From Hadesarchaea archaeon (GTDB lineage Archaea > Hadarchaeota > Hadarchaeia > Hadarchaeales > Hadarchaeaceae): a stretch of 9,180 nucleotides of DNA. Made by a program: the position numbers and the translations under genes. A model generated the notes under the pieces. It was not told the origin of the DNA. It did not search any database and was given only the letters and a program-made list of their open reading frames with translations. The stretch spans positions 1 to 9,180 of the forward strand of contig QMWE01000028.1 in the NCBI GenBank assembly GCA_003661465.1. Direction: 5' to 3'. Of this stretch, positions 1 to 6,983 are shown piece by piece (position 1 is the first letter of the stretch; each line of letters opens with the position of its first letter).

Positions 1-576
1 GATGGGGAGCGGCAGGCGCTCGCGTACAGCGGGAGGCGGGCGCTCGCGGACTGGTGGTATCTCTCGCATCGGATAGACGAACTGAAGTCGATTGCGGCGA
101 AGACGAACGGAAAGCGAAGCACAAAACGAATCCGAGCGCTGTTCAGGCGGCGGACGCTGAGGTTCAGGCAGCACGTGAACACGGTGGTGCGAAGAGCAGT
201 AGAACGCATGTGGAAAGAGGGAGTGTCAAAGGTAGTTGCTGGAGACTTGAAAGACATATTGGCGAACACGGATGGTGGCAGGAAAACGAACATGATGACA
301 CACAACTTCTGGAGCCACCGATACCTCATGCAGCGTATCCAGGAAGTAGCAGAGGAATTCGGGATTTCAGTCGAAACGGTGAACGAGCGCGGAACTTCAA
401 GCTGCTGTCCTTGGTGCGGGAGCGGGGCGCTGGTGAAGCGCGGCAGGCTACTAAAGTGCAAGTCGTGTGAGGTAGAGGCGCACCGCGATGTGGTAGGAGC
501 TTTGAACATAGGTGCCGTCCGAAACGGAGGGCACGTCAACCGGGTGATGGCACACCCATTGGAGGTTCGGGCGTGA
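1..576 (+). CDS. tnpB: TnpB (IS200/IS605 OrfB) RNA-guided nuclease, C-terminal part
   Basis: The reading frame is open from base 1 to the TGA at 574-576, giving 191 residues, so the gene begins left of the window. What is present matches the C-terminal half of TnpB, the transposon-encoded RNA-guided DNA nuclease of IS200/IS605 elements. A basic helical stretch (about residues 20-75) leads into VVAGDLKDIL (D82), the RuvC-II strand. Next comes VNERGTSSCCPWCGS, with E129 and zinc-ribbon cysteines C135, C136 and C139, and then the second knuckle CKSC (C153, C156). Last is HRDVVGALNIG, the RuvC-III motif with D163 and N169. The RuvC-I aspartate would lie upstream and cannot be seen. The usual RuvC-II glutamate (as in EDL) is replaced here by GDL. 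Arginine- and GC-rich codon use differs from the neighbouring arg genes, in keeping with mobile DNA. No TnpA is visible. Family assignment is secure; whether the protein is full length or active is unknown. Confidence 0.93.
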   Translation, partial: DGERQALAYSGRRALADWWYLSHRIDELKSIAAKTNGKRSTKRIRALFRRRTLRFRQHVNTVVRRAVERMWKEGVSKVVAGDLKDILANTDGGRKTNMMTHNFWSHRYLMQRIQEVAEEFGISVETVNERGTSSCCPWCGSGALVKRGRLLKCKSCEVEAHRDVVGALNIGAVRNGGHVNRVMAHPLEVRA

Positions 577-617
577 GCTTCCAAGAATCCCCCGGATTTA
601 TTCGCGGGGAGTGTCAA
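577..617 (+). mobile_element. Probable right end of the IS200/IS605-type element
   Basis: Immediately after the tnpB stop there is a short imperfect hairpin: CCCCCG at 589-594 can pair with CG-C-GGGG at 603-609 (one bulged C) around an AT-rich loop. It is followed by AGTGTCAA ending at 617. A small subterminal hairpin just downstream of tnpB, followed by a conserved cleavage tetranucleotide (TCAA in IS608), is the known architecture of right ends in this family. I infer the element terminus to be at about 617. The left end is outside the window. In active TnpB systems the right end also forms the 3' part of the guide RNA scaffold, so this segment may be transcribed as part of an omega/reRNA. 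Confidence 0.6.
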
Positions 618-1231
618 CAATCATCCAGCAAATCATCGGTATTGGCGAGATACTCGTTGTAAACGGATACCCAGTTGTCATATGTTGCCATGTGTTCGTT
701 CGCTGTGCTCGATGCTTCGTCTCCAGCTTCCAAAGATCCCTGAGCATAATATTTGCATGCAGACGCGAAGTATTTCGACGCTTGAGACATCTCGTTATAC
801 AATTTTACCCCGTATTCAGCCACTCCGATGTAGTTGTCGATTAGGTGCGTGTATTTGTCGTTAGGGGCGCAGTTCCTAGCTTGCTCAAAATAAATCTTTG
901 CATTTTCAAAACCACTTACAGCGTAGTCATAGTAAATTTGCGCGCTTTTGGCGTGAGTCTCCGCCATTAAATAATAGCCGTCTTTATAATTCATGCTGAA
1001 AGCGTCGTATTCAGAATCCGCACGTCCTTGATTTACCAGGGCATCTTTTTGATATCCTATGCCCTTTAGCAGCAGCTTTTCAAAATTTTGCGTATCTTCA
1101 ATCTGACCTTGCAACGAGCTTATCTCACTATCTTTTTCTGCCAAGCTTCTGCTCGTCCAACAGTAGCTAAATCCAGCCATTAGAAGGATGACCGCTATGA
1201 AAATGCCCGCCATCACATAAGTCCGTTTCAT
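614..1231 (-). CDS. Membrane-anchored, tyrosine-rich helical protein of unknown function
   Basis: I do not recognise this 205-residue protein. An N-terminal hydrophobic segment (about residues 7-25, AGIFIAVILLMAGFSYCW) after MKRTY looks like a signal anchor or uncleaved signal peptide, so the rest is probably outside the membrane. Residues 29-55 are charged and heptad-like, suggesting a short coiled coil. The remainder is predicted helical by eye, with TPR-like spacing of small and aromatic residues (for example AKIYFEQARNCAPNDKY). It has 21 tyrosines and four cysteines, the last at the C-terminus. I chose the ATG at 1231 because GGAGGTGA lies seven bases upstream; a GTG eight codons earlier (1255) lacks such a site. 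The gene is divergent from argB and shows no link to arginine synthesis. Its TGA stop (614-616) lies inside the apparent IS terminus, so the C-terminus may have been altered by insertion. It could be a lipoprotein-like or pilin-associated accessory protein, but nothing proves that. Confidence 0.8.
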   Translation of the reverse strand: MKRTYVMAGIFIAVILLMAGFSYCWTSRSLAEKDSEISSLQGQIEDTQNFEKLLLKGIGYQKDALVNQGRADSEYDAFSMNYKDGYYLMAETHAKSAQIYYDYAVSGFENAKIYFEQARNCAPNDKYTHLIDNYIGVAEYGVKLYNEMSQASKYFASACKYYAQGSLEAGDEASSTANEHMATYDNWVSVYNEYLANTDDLLDDC

Positions 1232-1238
1232 TTTAATT

Positions 1239-1246
1239 TCACCTCC
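1239..1246 (-). promoter_or_regulatory. Shine-Dalgarno site deciding the start of the membrane protein gene
   Basis: GGAGGTGA on the minus strand is an eight-base match to the complement of the archaeal 16S rRNA 3' tail, seven bases before the ATG at 1231. It lies inside the longer frame that opens with GTG at 1255, and so argues for the shorter protein. Confidence 0.75.
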
Positions 1247-1267
1247 ACTTCCCACTCTCGTGCCTGC

Positions 1268-1277
1268 TTAATTAAAT
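1268..1277 (-). promoter_or_regulatory. Candidate TATA box for the membrane protein gene
   Basis: ATTTAATTAA on the minus strand is centred about 42 bases before the ATG at 1231. A start site some 25 bases downstream of it (near 1249) would give a short leader containing the GGAGGTGA site. The spacing fits an archaeal TBP-dependent promoter. The call is by eye only, in an AT-rich intergenic region. Confidence 0.4.
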
Positions 1278-1367
1278 CTCAGTAGAAGAAACTGCAGGGT
1301 ACTCTGAGGTAGAGACATACTCTTGATATTACGGGAACTTGGCCCGAGATACAACTGCTTAGCAAAT

Positions 1368-1376
1368 CTTTAAGTA
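1368..1376 (+). promoter_or_regulatory. Candidate TATA box for the argBDF operon
   Basis: CTTTAAGTA lies in the AT-rich run just before argB. An archaeal start site about 25 bases downstream would fall near 1397. That is inside the first codons of the longest argB frame but upstream of the alternative ATG at 1412, so the box favours the shorter ArgB. Other AT-rich words nearby (1376-1390) could serve instead, so this is weak evidence. Confidence 0.33.
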
Positions 1377-1390
1377 AATAATGTAAATTA

Positions 1391-2317
1391 ATGAAATCGA
1401 AGCGTGATGGGATGCAGGATCGTGCCAAGGTAATGCTGGAAGCCCTTCCTTTCATCCAAGAATTTCACGGTAAGACTATAGTCATCAAACTCGGAGGCAG
1501 CGTTCTTGGCGAGGAGAAAATGCTAGACTCCCTCCTCAAGGATGTCGTTTTACTCAACCTGTTTGGGATGAAAATAGTGTTAGTTCACGGTGGGGGTCCG
1601 GAGATAACCGAGGAAATGCGCAAACTTAAGATAAAACCAAAGTTCATCGAAGGACTTCGTGTAACGGACGAAAAAACGATAGAAATCCTGCACGAGCAAC
1701 TGGCTGGAAAAATCAACAAGCAGATAGTGCTCGGGATCAACCAGCACGGAGGGAAGGCCTTTGGGATCTCCGGGGTGGATGGAAATCTGATTCGTGCGCG
1801 CAAGTTGATCTACAAAACCACCAGTAGTACGGGAAAGGAGGTGGAGGTAGATCTGGGATTTGTTGGAGAGGTAGAGAAAGTGGAGCCAGCTATCATCAAC
1901 AATCTCGTGAAGAGCGGCTGTATCCCTGTGGTCGCACCTATTGGCGTAAATGGAGAAGGTCGTAGCCTCAACATAAACGCCGACATAGCTGCAGCTGAGA
2001 TAGCGATGGCGATAAAAGCCAAAAAACTAATCTTACTCACGGACGTCTTAGGCGTTATGCGCAATCCGAATGATGAAAAGACGTTGATACCGACATTGAC
2101 GGTTGATGAGGCACAAAAACTGATTCAAGAGGGCGTGATCAAAAGGGGCATGATCCCGAAGGTGGAAGCTTGTTTGAAAGCAGTTCAGGGTGGTGTTGAA
2201 CGAGCTCATATCCTAAAGGGTACGACGCCTCATGTCCTCTTACTTGAAATATTGACCAAAAGCGGCGTGGGCACAATGATAGAGCGGGCGGGGAAAATGA
2301 ATGAAAAACTCAAGTGA
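1391..2317 (+). CDS. argB: N-acetylglutamate kinase ArgB
   Basis: ArgB phosphorylates N-acetyl-L-glutamate with ATP, the second step of the acetylated arginine pathway, in the cytoplasm. The 308 residues form one amino-acid-kinase domain with all its landmarks. These are KLGGS (K33-S37) for phosphate binding, HGGGP (66-70), GLRVTD (88-93) near the acetylglutamate site, NINADIAAAEIA (from N194) and LTDVLGV in the nucleotide half, and GMIPKVEAC with K257. The GLRVTD form points to acetylglutamate rather than the aminoadipate kinases of lysine synthesis. The start is uncertain. The ATG at 1391 lacks a ribosome site; the ATG at 1412 gives MQDRAKVMLEALPF, closer to the usual ArgB N-terminus, and suits the candidate TATA box better. 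It is the first gene of argBDF and overlaps argD by 17 bases. Confidence 0.96.
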   Translation: MKSKRDGMQDRAKVMLEALPFIQEFHGKTIVIKLGGSVLGEEKMLDSLLKDVVLLNLFGMKIVLVHGGGPEITEEMRKLKIKPKFIEGLRVTDEKTIEILHEQLAGKINKQIVLGINQHGGKAFGISGVDGNLIRARKLIYKTTSSTGKEVEVDLGFVGEVEKVEPAIINNLVKSGCIPVVAPIGVNGEGRSLNINADIAAAEIAMAIKAKKLILLTDVLGVMRNPNDEKTLIPTLTVDEAQKLIQEGVIKRGMIPKVEACLKAVQGGVERAHILKGTTPHVLLLEILTKSGVGTMIERAGKMNEKLK

Positions 2318-3476
2318 TTACCACATCGCCCCTACTTACAGTCGGCAACCTCTTACACCCGTCAGAGGAAAGGGGATGTACCTCTGGGATTCCCAAGGTA
2401 GAAGATATACAGATTTTGTTGGCGGAGTCGCTGTTTGTTCACTGGGACACTCTCATCCCACTTTGACGAAAGCCATCTGCACGCAGGCTAAAAAGCTGAT
2501 GCACGTCTCCAACCTGTATCGCATCAAGCCCCAGGAGGAACTGGCTACTTTACTCGCTCGTGTCACACCAAAATCCATAGGAAAATTTTTCTTCTGCAAC
2601 TCTGGAGCGGAAGCCGTCGAGGGAGCTTTTAAGCTGGCCGTAAAACATACCAAGCGCTCGCGCATCATCGCCATGAAAGGGTCTTTTCACGGTAGGACCA
2701 TAGCCACTGTTGGTGCCACTTGGAATCCCCCTTACAGGAAACCATTTGAGATGGTCATTCCCCAAATTTTCGATTTCGTGCCGTTTGATGATTTGTCCGC
2801 TGTGGAACGCGTGATAGGTGACCGAACCGCTGCCGTTGTGGTTGAACCAGTGCAGGGGGAGGGAGGCGTAAACGTGCCATCTGAGGATTTTTTACCAGGA
2901 CTAAAAAAACTATGCGATGAATACGGCGCGATCCTCATCTGCGACGAGGTTCAAACTGGAATCGGTCGCACTGGAAAATGGTTTGCCTGCCAGCATTGGG
3001 GCGTGAACCCGGATGAGCTCACAATGGCAAAGGCGCTTGGAGGCGGGTTCCCCATCGGCTGTTTGGGAGCAAGAAACGAGGTGATGCGCTCTTTTTCGCC
3101 GGGAGATCATGCATCTACATTTGGAGGAAATCCGCTTGCATGTGAAGCTGCAAAAGCCGTGATACGGGTGATGAAGAAGGAAAACCTTCCACGACGAGCC
3201 GCTAAGCTCGGAAGGTACTTCAAAAGACGCCTGGTTGAGCTCGCAGAAAAACACCCGCAGGTGGAAGATGTAAGAGGTCTTGGTTTATTGGTGGGGATGG
3301 AGTTGTCCGAAAGGAGATTTGCCGAAATATTGGTCGAAATGTCAAGAAAAGAAGGTTATCTCATCAACCGTACTGCTGAAAAGGTTTTGAGGTTCACGCC
3401 ACCTCTTATAGTTGAGAAAAAAGATATCGATGGATTGGTAGAGGTTATGGACAAAATATTGATCGGGATAACATGA
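2301..3476 (+). CDS. argD: Acetylornithine aminotransferase ArgD
   Basis: ArgD is a PLP enzyme that converts N-acetylglutamate semialdehyde and glutamate to N2-acetylornithine and 2-oxoglutarate. At 391 residues it has normal length for this class-III (fold type I) aminotransferase. Visible landmarks include SGAEAVEGAFKLA and KGSFHGRT in the cofactor and substrate region, and DEVQTGIGRTG with D215, which contacts the PLP ring nitrogen. MAKALGGGFPIG carries the Schiff-base lysine K244, and STFGGNPLAC follows. The start at 2301 overlaps the end of argB by 17 bases, so translation is probably coupled. The stop overlaps the argF start as ATGA. Relatives use succinylornithine, ornithine or LysW-linked lysine precursors, and sequence alone does not exclude a dual arginine/lysine role. 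The position between argB and argF makes acetylornithine the likely product. Confidence 0.95.
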   Translation: MKNSSDYHIAPTYSRQPLTPVRGKGMYLWDSQGRRYTDFVGGVAVCSLGHSHPTLTKAICTQAKKLMHVSNLYRIKPQEELATLLARVTPKSIGKFFFCNSGAEAVEGAFKLAVKHTKRSRIIAMKGSFHGRTIATVGATWNPPYRKPFEMVIPQIFDFVPFDDLSAVERVIGDRTAAVVVEPVQGEGGVNVPSEDFLPGLKKLCDEYGAILICDEVQTGIGRTGKWFACQHWGVNPDELTMAKALGGGFPIGCLGARNEVMRSFSPGDHASTFGGNPLACEAAKAVIRVMKKENLPRRAAKLGRYFKRRLVELAEKHPQVEDVRGLGLLVGMELSERRFAEILVEMSRKEGYLINRTAEKVLRFTPPLIVEKKDIDGLVEVMDKILIGIT

Positions 3477-4402
3477 AGGTAAAACATTTCCTGTCCATCC
3501 AGGATCTGACAGCGGCAGAGATCAAAACCGTCTTGAAAGGGGCGGCAGACTTAAAGAAGAAACAGCACAGCGGGATGATATCCGAGCCCCTTCGTGGAAA
3601 AACTCTCGCCATGATCTTCTCAAAACCATCAACGCGCACGAGGGTGAGTTTTGAGACGGGCATGACACAGCTTGGGGGGCACGCGATATACCTGGGATGG
3701 AACGACCTCCAACTCGGTCGTGGAGAGACTATCGCCGATACGGCCAGAACGCTTTCCAGATATGTCGACGTGATAACGGCCAGATTGTTTAGACATGAGG
3801 ACATCGTGGAGCTTGCAAGATACTCCGATGTTCCGGTGATAAACGCACTGACGGATCTTCATCACCCATGTCAGACGTTGGCCGACCTCATGACCATTCA
3901 GGAACACAAGGGGGGGCTGAGAGGTATAAAGGTGGCGTGGGTCGGAGATGGGAACAACGTTTGCAATTCTCTGATGCTAGGGTGCACGTTGGTTGGAGCG
4001 GATATCTCTTTGGCGTGTCCCGGCGGATACGAACCATCCCAGGAAATAACAGAGAAAGCGAAGTTAAACGCGCGTAAGAACGGAAGCAAAGTAGAGATAA
4101 CGCACAATCCAGAAGAGGCCGTCTCGGAAGCCGATGTGGTGTATACAGACGTTTTCGTTTCGATGGGGATGGAAAAAGAGAGGGAAGCCAGATTGAAAGC
4201 CTTCAAAGGATATCAGGTTAACCCACAACTTTTGGCCCTAGCCAAACGCGACGTGATATTCATGCACTGTCTTCCAGCCATGCGTGGGATAGAAGTTACC
4301 GATGAAGTTATTGACGGATCGCATTCTGTTGTTTGGGATCAGGCTGAAAACAGGCTTCACGCCCAGAAAAGCCTGCTTCTCTGGCTTTTAAAGAGGTTCT
4401 AA
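3473..4402 (+). CDS. argF: Ornithine carbamoyltransferase ArgF
   Basis: ArgF transfers the carbamoyl group of carbamoyl phosphate to ornithine, giving citrulline. The 309 residues carry the diagnostic motifs. KPSTRTRVSFE (S53-T-R-T56) binds carbamoyl phosphate, and HPCQTLADLMT (H131-P-C-Q134) is present. VAWVGDGNNVCNSL resembles the signature of the ornithine-binding half, and FMHCLPA contains the catalytic H265-C-L-P268 loop that grips ornithine. HCLP identifies an ornithine rather than an aspartate carbamoyltransferase. The ATG at 3473 overlaps the argD stop in an ATGA junction without a clear ribosome site, so translation is probably coupled to argD. The TAA ends at 4402 and overlaps the stop of the convergent argH. 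A catabolic role (ArcB) is possible in the family but unlikely given the biosynthetic neighbours. Confidence 0.96.
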   Translation: MKVKHFLSIQDLTAAEIKTVLKGAADLKKKQHSGMISEPLRGKTLAMIFSKPSTRTRVSFETGMTQLGGHAIYLGWNDLQLGRGETIADTARTLSRYVDVITARLFRHEDIVELARYSDVPVINALTDLHHPCQTLADLMTIQEHKGGLRGIKVAWVGDGNNVCNSLMLGCTLVGADISLACPGGYEPSQEITEKAKLNARKNGSKVEITHNPEEAVSEADVVYTDVFVSMGMEKEREARLKAFKGYQVNPQLLALAKRDVIFMHCLPAMRGIEVTDEVIDGSHSVVWDQAENRLHAQKSLLLWLLKRF

Positions 4403-5751
4403 AGTTTTTGCAGGCTGGCCCACACTTTTTGAAGCCGTGCCTTTTCCTTTCGGACGGAATTCATTTCTAAATTTATTTTTCTTATCAGCTTCTCCAAACT
4501 CAGGTTCCCAGGGGCGCCCACATGCTTTTTGGACAGGATATTTTTTACAGGATCTTCAGATTTAAGTCTGCTCAGCTCCTTAGCAACTTTTTTATAAGCA
4601 TCACGGAAAGGTACTCCCTCTTCCACCGCCAGTTTCAGCGCCTTGTCTGCCGCAAAGATTTCTGGAGTAAATGAATTTAGAAGGACATCTTTGTTTACTC
4701 CAAGATGACCAAAAACCTTAGCAATAATTTTCAAACATTTTTCCGTGGTCTCAAGCGATTCCATCAATGGCTTCTTTGTCTCCTGAAAGTCCCGGTTGTA
4801 CCCGGATGGAAGATTTCGGATGATCATCACCAACTGGAGTAATCGGGAGAGAACCAGTGCGGAGCGGGCACGAACCAACTCAAGCACGCACGGGTTCTGT
4901 TTTTGGGGCATTATACTTGAGCCGGAAGCGTACTCCTTGGGTAGGGTGAAATAACCGATCTCGGGGATGCTGAAAAAGATGAGGTCATTGGAAAGCTTGG
5001 AGAGGTCCTCAACAACTTGTAGAAGGGAGAAAACGACAATCGTCTCAATTTTTCCCCTGCTATTGTTCGCATATAGCACATTATTCTGTACTTTTTCGAA
5101 ACCCAACAGATCGCTCACGAGCTGGCGATCTATTGGAAGTGGTACACCATAACTGGCAGCTGATCCCAGAGGGCATTGGTTGTTCAACTGATATGCGATT
5201 TTCAACACTTCGAGATCATCCATAAGAGATTCGGCAAATGCTGAAGCCCATAAACCAACTGAGGAGGGCATGGCCCTCTGTGTGTGAGTTCGTCCCGGCA
5301 TCGGGATGTTTCTGTGATGCGCAGCGAACCTCGTCAAGACACGCGCTAGGTTTAATACCTCCATTTGTATATCGAGCAACTTTTCTCTGGTGAATATCCT
5401 AATGTCCACCAATACCTGATCATTGCGAGAGCGTCCAGTGTGGATTTTTTTTCCAAGATCTCCAAGTTTTTTGGTTAAGAAGTTTTCCACAGCGGTGTGG
5501 ACGTCTTCATCCTCCAAATTTATCTTGAATTTTCCTCTCTTTTCGGCGGAAAGAATTTCTAGCAAGCATTTTTTGAGTTTCATGAACTCTGCGGAGGTCA
5601 GGACCCCTATTTCTGAAAGCATCTTTGCATGAGCTATGCTTCCGAAGACGTCTGCCCTGATCAGATTCAAGTCCAAAATGTGATCTTCTCCAACTGTAAA
5701 CTCCTCTATCGCCGGGTCCAACCTGTATCCCTTGTCCCACAATTTCGTCAT
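4399..5751 (-). CDS. argH: Argininosuccinate lyase ArgH
   Basis: ArgH splits argininosuccinate into arginine and fumarate, the last step of the pathway. It belongs to the fumarase/aspartase superfamily and works as a tetramer whose active sites combine three subunits. The 450 residues show the three conserved regions: HTGRSRNDQV, GRTHTQRAMPSS (T155-H156, the acid/base histidine region), and the flexible catalytic loop GSSIMPQKQNP (G277 onward, S278/S279, K284). The usual forms are THLQ.AQP and QKKNPD or QKRNPD; here they read THTQRAMP and QKQNPC. This is a variant subfamily, but the key His, Ser, Lys and Asn are kept. The ATG at 5751 overlaps the argG stop (ATGA), so the gene is the second of an argGH operon. 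Its TAG overlaps the argF TAA from the other side. Confidence 0.95.
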   Translation of the reverse strand: MTKLWDKGYRLDPAIEEFTVGEDHILDLNLIRADVFGSIAHAKMLSEIGVLTSAEFMKLKKCLLEILSAEKRGKFKINLEDEDVHTAVENFLTKKLGDLGKKIHTGRSRNDQVLVDIRIFTREKLLDIQMEVLNLARVLTRFAAHHRNIPMPGRTHTQRAMPSSVGLWASAFAESLMDDLEVLKIAYQLNNQCPLGSAASYGVPLPIDRQLVSDLLGFEKVQNNVLYANNSRGKIETIVVFSLLQVVEDLSKLSNDLIFFSIPEIGYFTLPKEYASGSSIMPQKQNPCVLELVRARSALVLSRLLQLVMIIRNLPSGYNRDFQETKKPLMESLETTEKCLKIIAKVFGHLGVNKDVLLNSFTPEIFAADKALKLAVEEGVPFRDAYKKVAKELSRLKSEDPVKNILSKKHVGAPGNLSLEKLIRKINLEMNSVRKEKARLQKVWASLQKL

Positions 5752-6983
5752 GGCTTCACTCTTTTTCTCATAGCTAAAACTTGATACAGTAGACCACGAA
5801 CTTGTGCAGCACCCTTAGACATCTTTTGATCAAAACCGGTAGTCTTGATTGAACGAAGTTCTGGAGCAAACAACCCTGTTGGAGAGCTTCGCTTCACTAT
5901 CTCCAAACTACCTTTGTAAAGTTTGACTTTGTATTTCCCCTCCACGGGCTTTTGTGATTGATCGATGAACGCTTCAAGTTCGTATCTCAGAGGATGATAG
6001 GCATCTCCGTGATACATCAAATACGCCCATTTCTGATCCACGATTTTTTTGAACATCAACTCGTCTTTTGTCAAGCAAAACTGTTCTAGATCTCTATGCA
6101 GGGTCAAAATAACGTGGGCGGCAGGCGCCTCGTATATTTCCCTAGATTTTAAGTTCATTATCCCGTCCTCGAACATATCTATTCGGCCGATTCCGTTTTC
6201 TCCAGCTATGTAATTTAACTCGAATATCAGCTGGTCCAAAGGCATTTGCTTTCCGTTGAGGGAGATCGGCACTCCTTCTTTGAACTCTATCTCCACCATT
6301 GTAGGTTCATTTTTGGCTTCTTCGGGAACTTTTAGCCACATCCAGATGTCCTTCGGAAGCTCTTGATCAAGATCTATCGCGCCGCTCGCGATTGAACGGC
6401 ACCAAAGCGTCTTGTCGTCGCCTCCTGTGATGGTTTCCGCTACCGGTACCCCCCACGCTTTGCAAAGGGCTTCTTCCTCCTTTCTCGTCAGGTCAAAATC
6501 CCTGACCGGAACGAGAATCTCCAATTTTGGAGCAAATAAGGTGAAGACGTTATGCATTCGATACTGATCGTTGCCCTTGCCGCTGCTTCCCTCCAACAAC
6601 GCATCGCAGCCCAATTCTACAGCTTTTTCCGCAACTTTTCTGGCAATGAGCTGTCGTGTCATGGATGTGGATACAGGATAGCCTTCGTAGTCCGAGTTGG
6701 CTTTTATCGCCATGCTGACCCATTCCTTGGTAAACTCCTCTTTGGCGTCGATGAAAATTGGTTCCACTCCCAGAGCTTTGCCATGGCGTTTCGACATCTC
6801 GAGTTCTTGTTCTCCTTGTCCAACATCCACGGTGATGGGAACGATTTCTTTGGCCCTGTATTTTCTACGGAGGAGCTCGATGCCAAGACTTGAGTCCAAT
6901 CCGCCGGAAAATGCGCAAGCTACTTTCTTTACCGCGGGTGTCGGCGTTGACTCAATTTTTTTCTCTATTTCTTTCACGTTCAT
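5748..6983 (-). CDS. argG: Argininosuccinate synthase ArgG, divergent form
   Basis: ArgG joins citrulline and aspartate using ATP, giving argininosuccinate, AMP and pyrophosphate. The 411-residue protein has the N-type ATP pyrophosphatase loop AFSGGLDSS (S26-S32), after an extension of roughly 18 residues. VDVGQGEQELE, YPVSTSMTRQLIARK, EGSSGKGNDQYRMH (131-144), DDKTLWCRSIASG and NLKSREIYEAPAAH follow in family order. Several positions differ from the forms I know best: SGGLDSS for SGGLDTS, and EGSSGKGNDQYRM for HGATGKGNDQVRF. It therefore appears to belong to a divergent clade; catalytic glycines, K136, N138, D139 and R142 remain. The start is the ATG at 6983, with AGGAG four bases upstream. 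It is the first gene of argGH, preceded by a 244-base gap, which suggests its own promoter. Confidence 0.93.
   Translation of the reverse strand: MNVKEIEKKIESTPTPAVKKVACAFSGGLDSSLGIELLRRKYRAKEIVPITVDVGQGEQELEMSKRHGKALGVEPIFIDAKEEFTKEWVSMAIKANSDYEGYPVSTSMTRQLIARKVAEKAVELGCDALLEGSSGKGNDQYRMHNVFTLFAPKLEILVPVRDFDLTRKEEEALCKAWGVPVAETITGGDDKTLWCRSIASGAIDLDQELPKDIWMWLKVPEEAKNEPTMVEIEFKEGVPISLNGKQMPLDQLIFELNYIAGENGIGRIDMFEDGIMNLKSREIYEAPAAHVILTLHRDLEQFCLTKDELMFKKIVDQKWAYLMYHGDAYHPLRYELEAFIDQSQKPVEGKYKVKLYKGSLEIVKRSSPTGLFAPELRSIKTTGFDQKMSKGAAQVRGLLYQVLAMRKRVKP

Noticed and set aside
54..470. 138-codon frame overlapping tnpB in another frame
   Set aside because: The tnpB frame carries the zinc ribbon and RuvC motifs; this frame has none and is a GC-rich shadow.
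1300..1323. Direct repeat TACTCT at 1300-1305 and 1318-1323 upstream of argB, as a possible operator
   Set aside because: Six-base repeats are easily found by chance, the copies have no symmetry, and no second site near argG matches.
1332..1345. CGGG...CCCG hairpin in the membrane protein/argB intergenic region
   Set aside because: The stem has only four pairs and no T tract, too weak to call a terminator or riboswitch.
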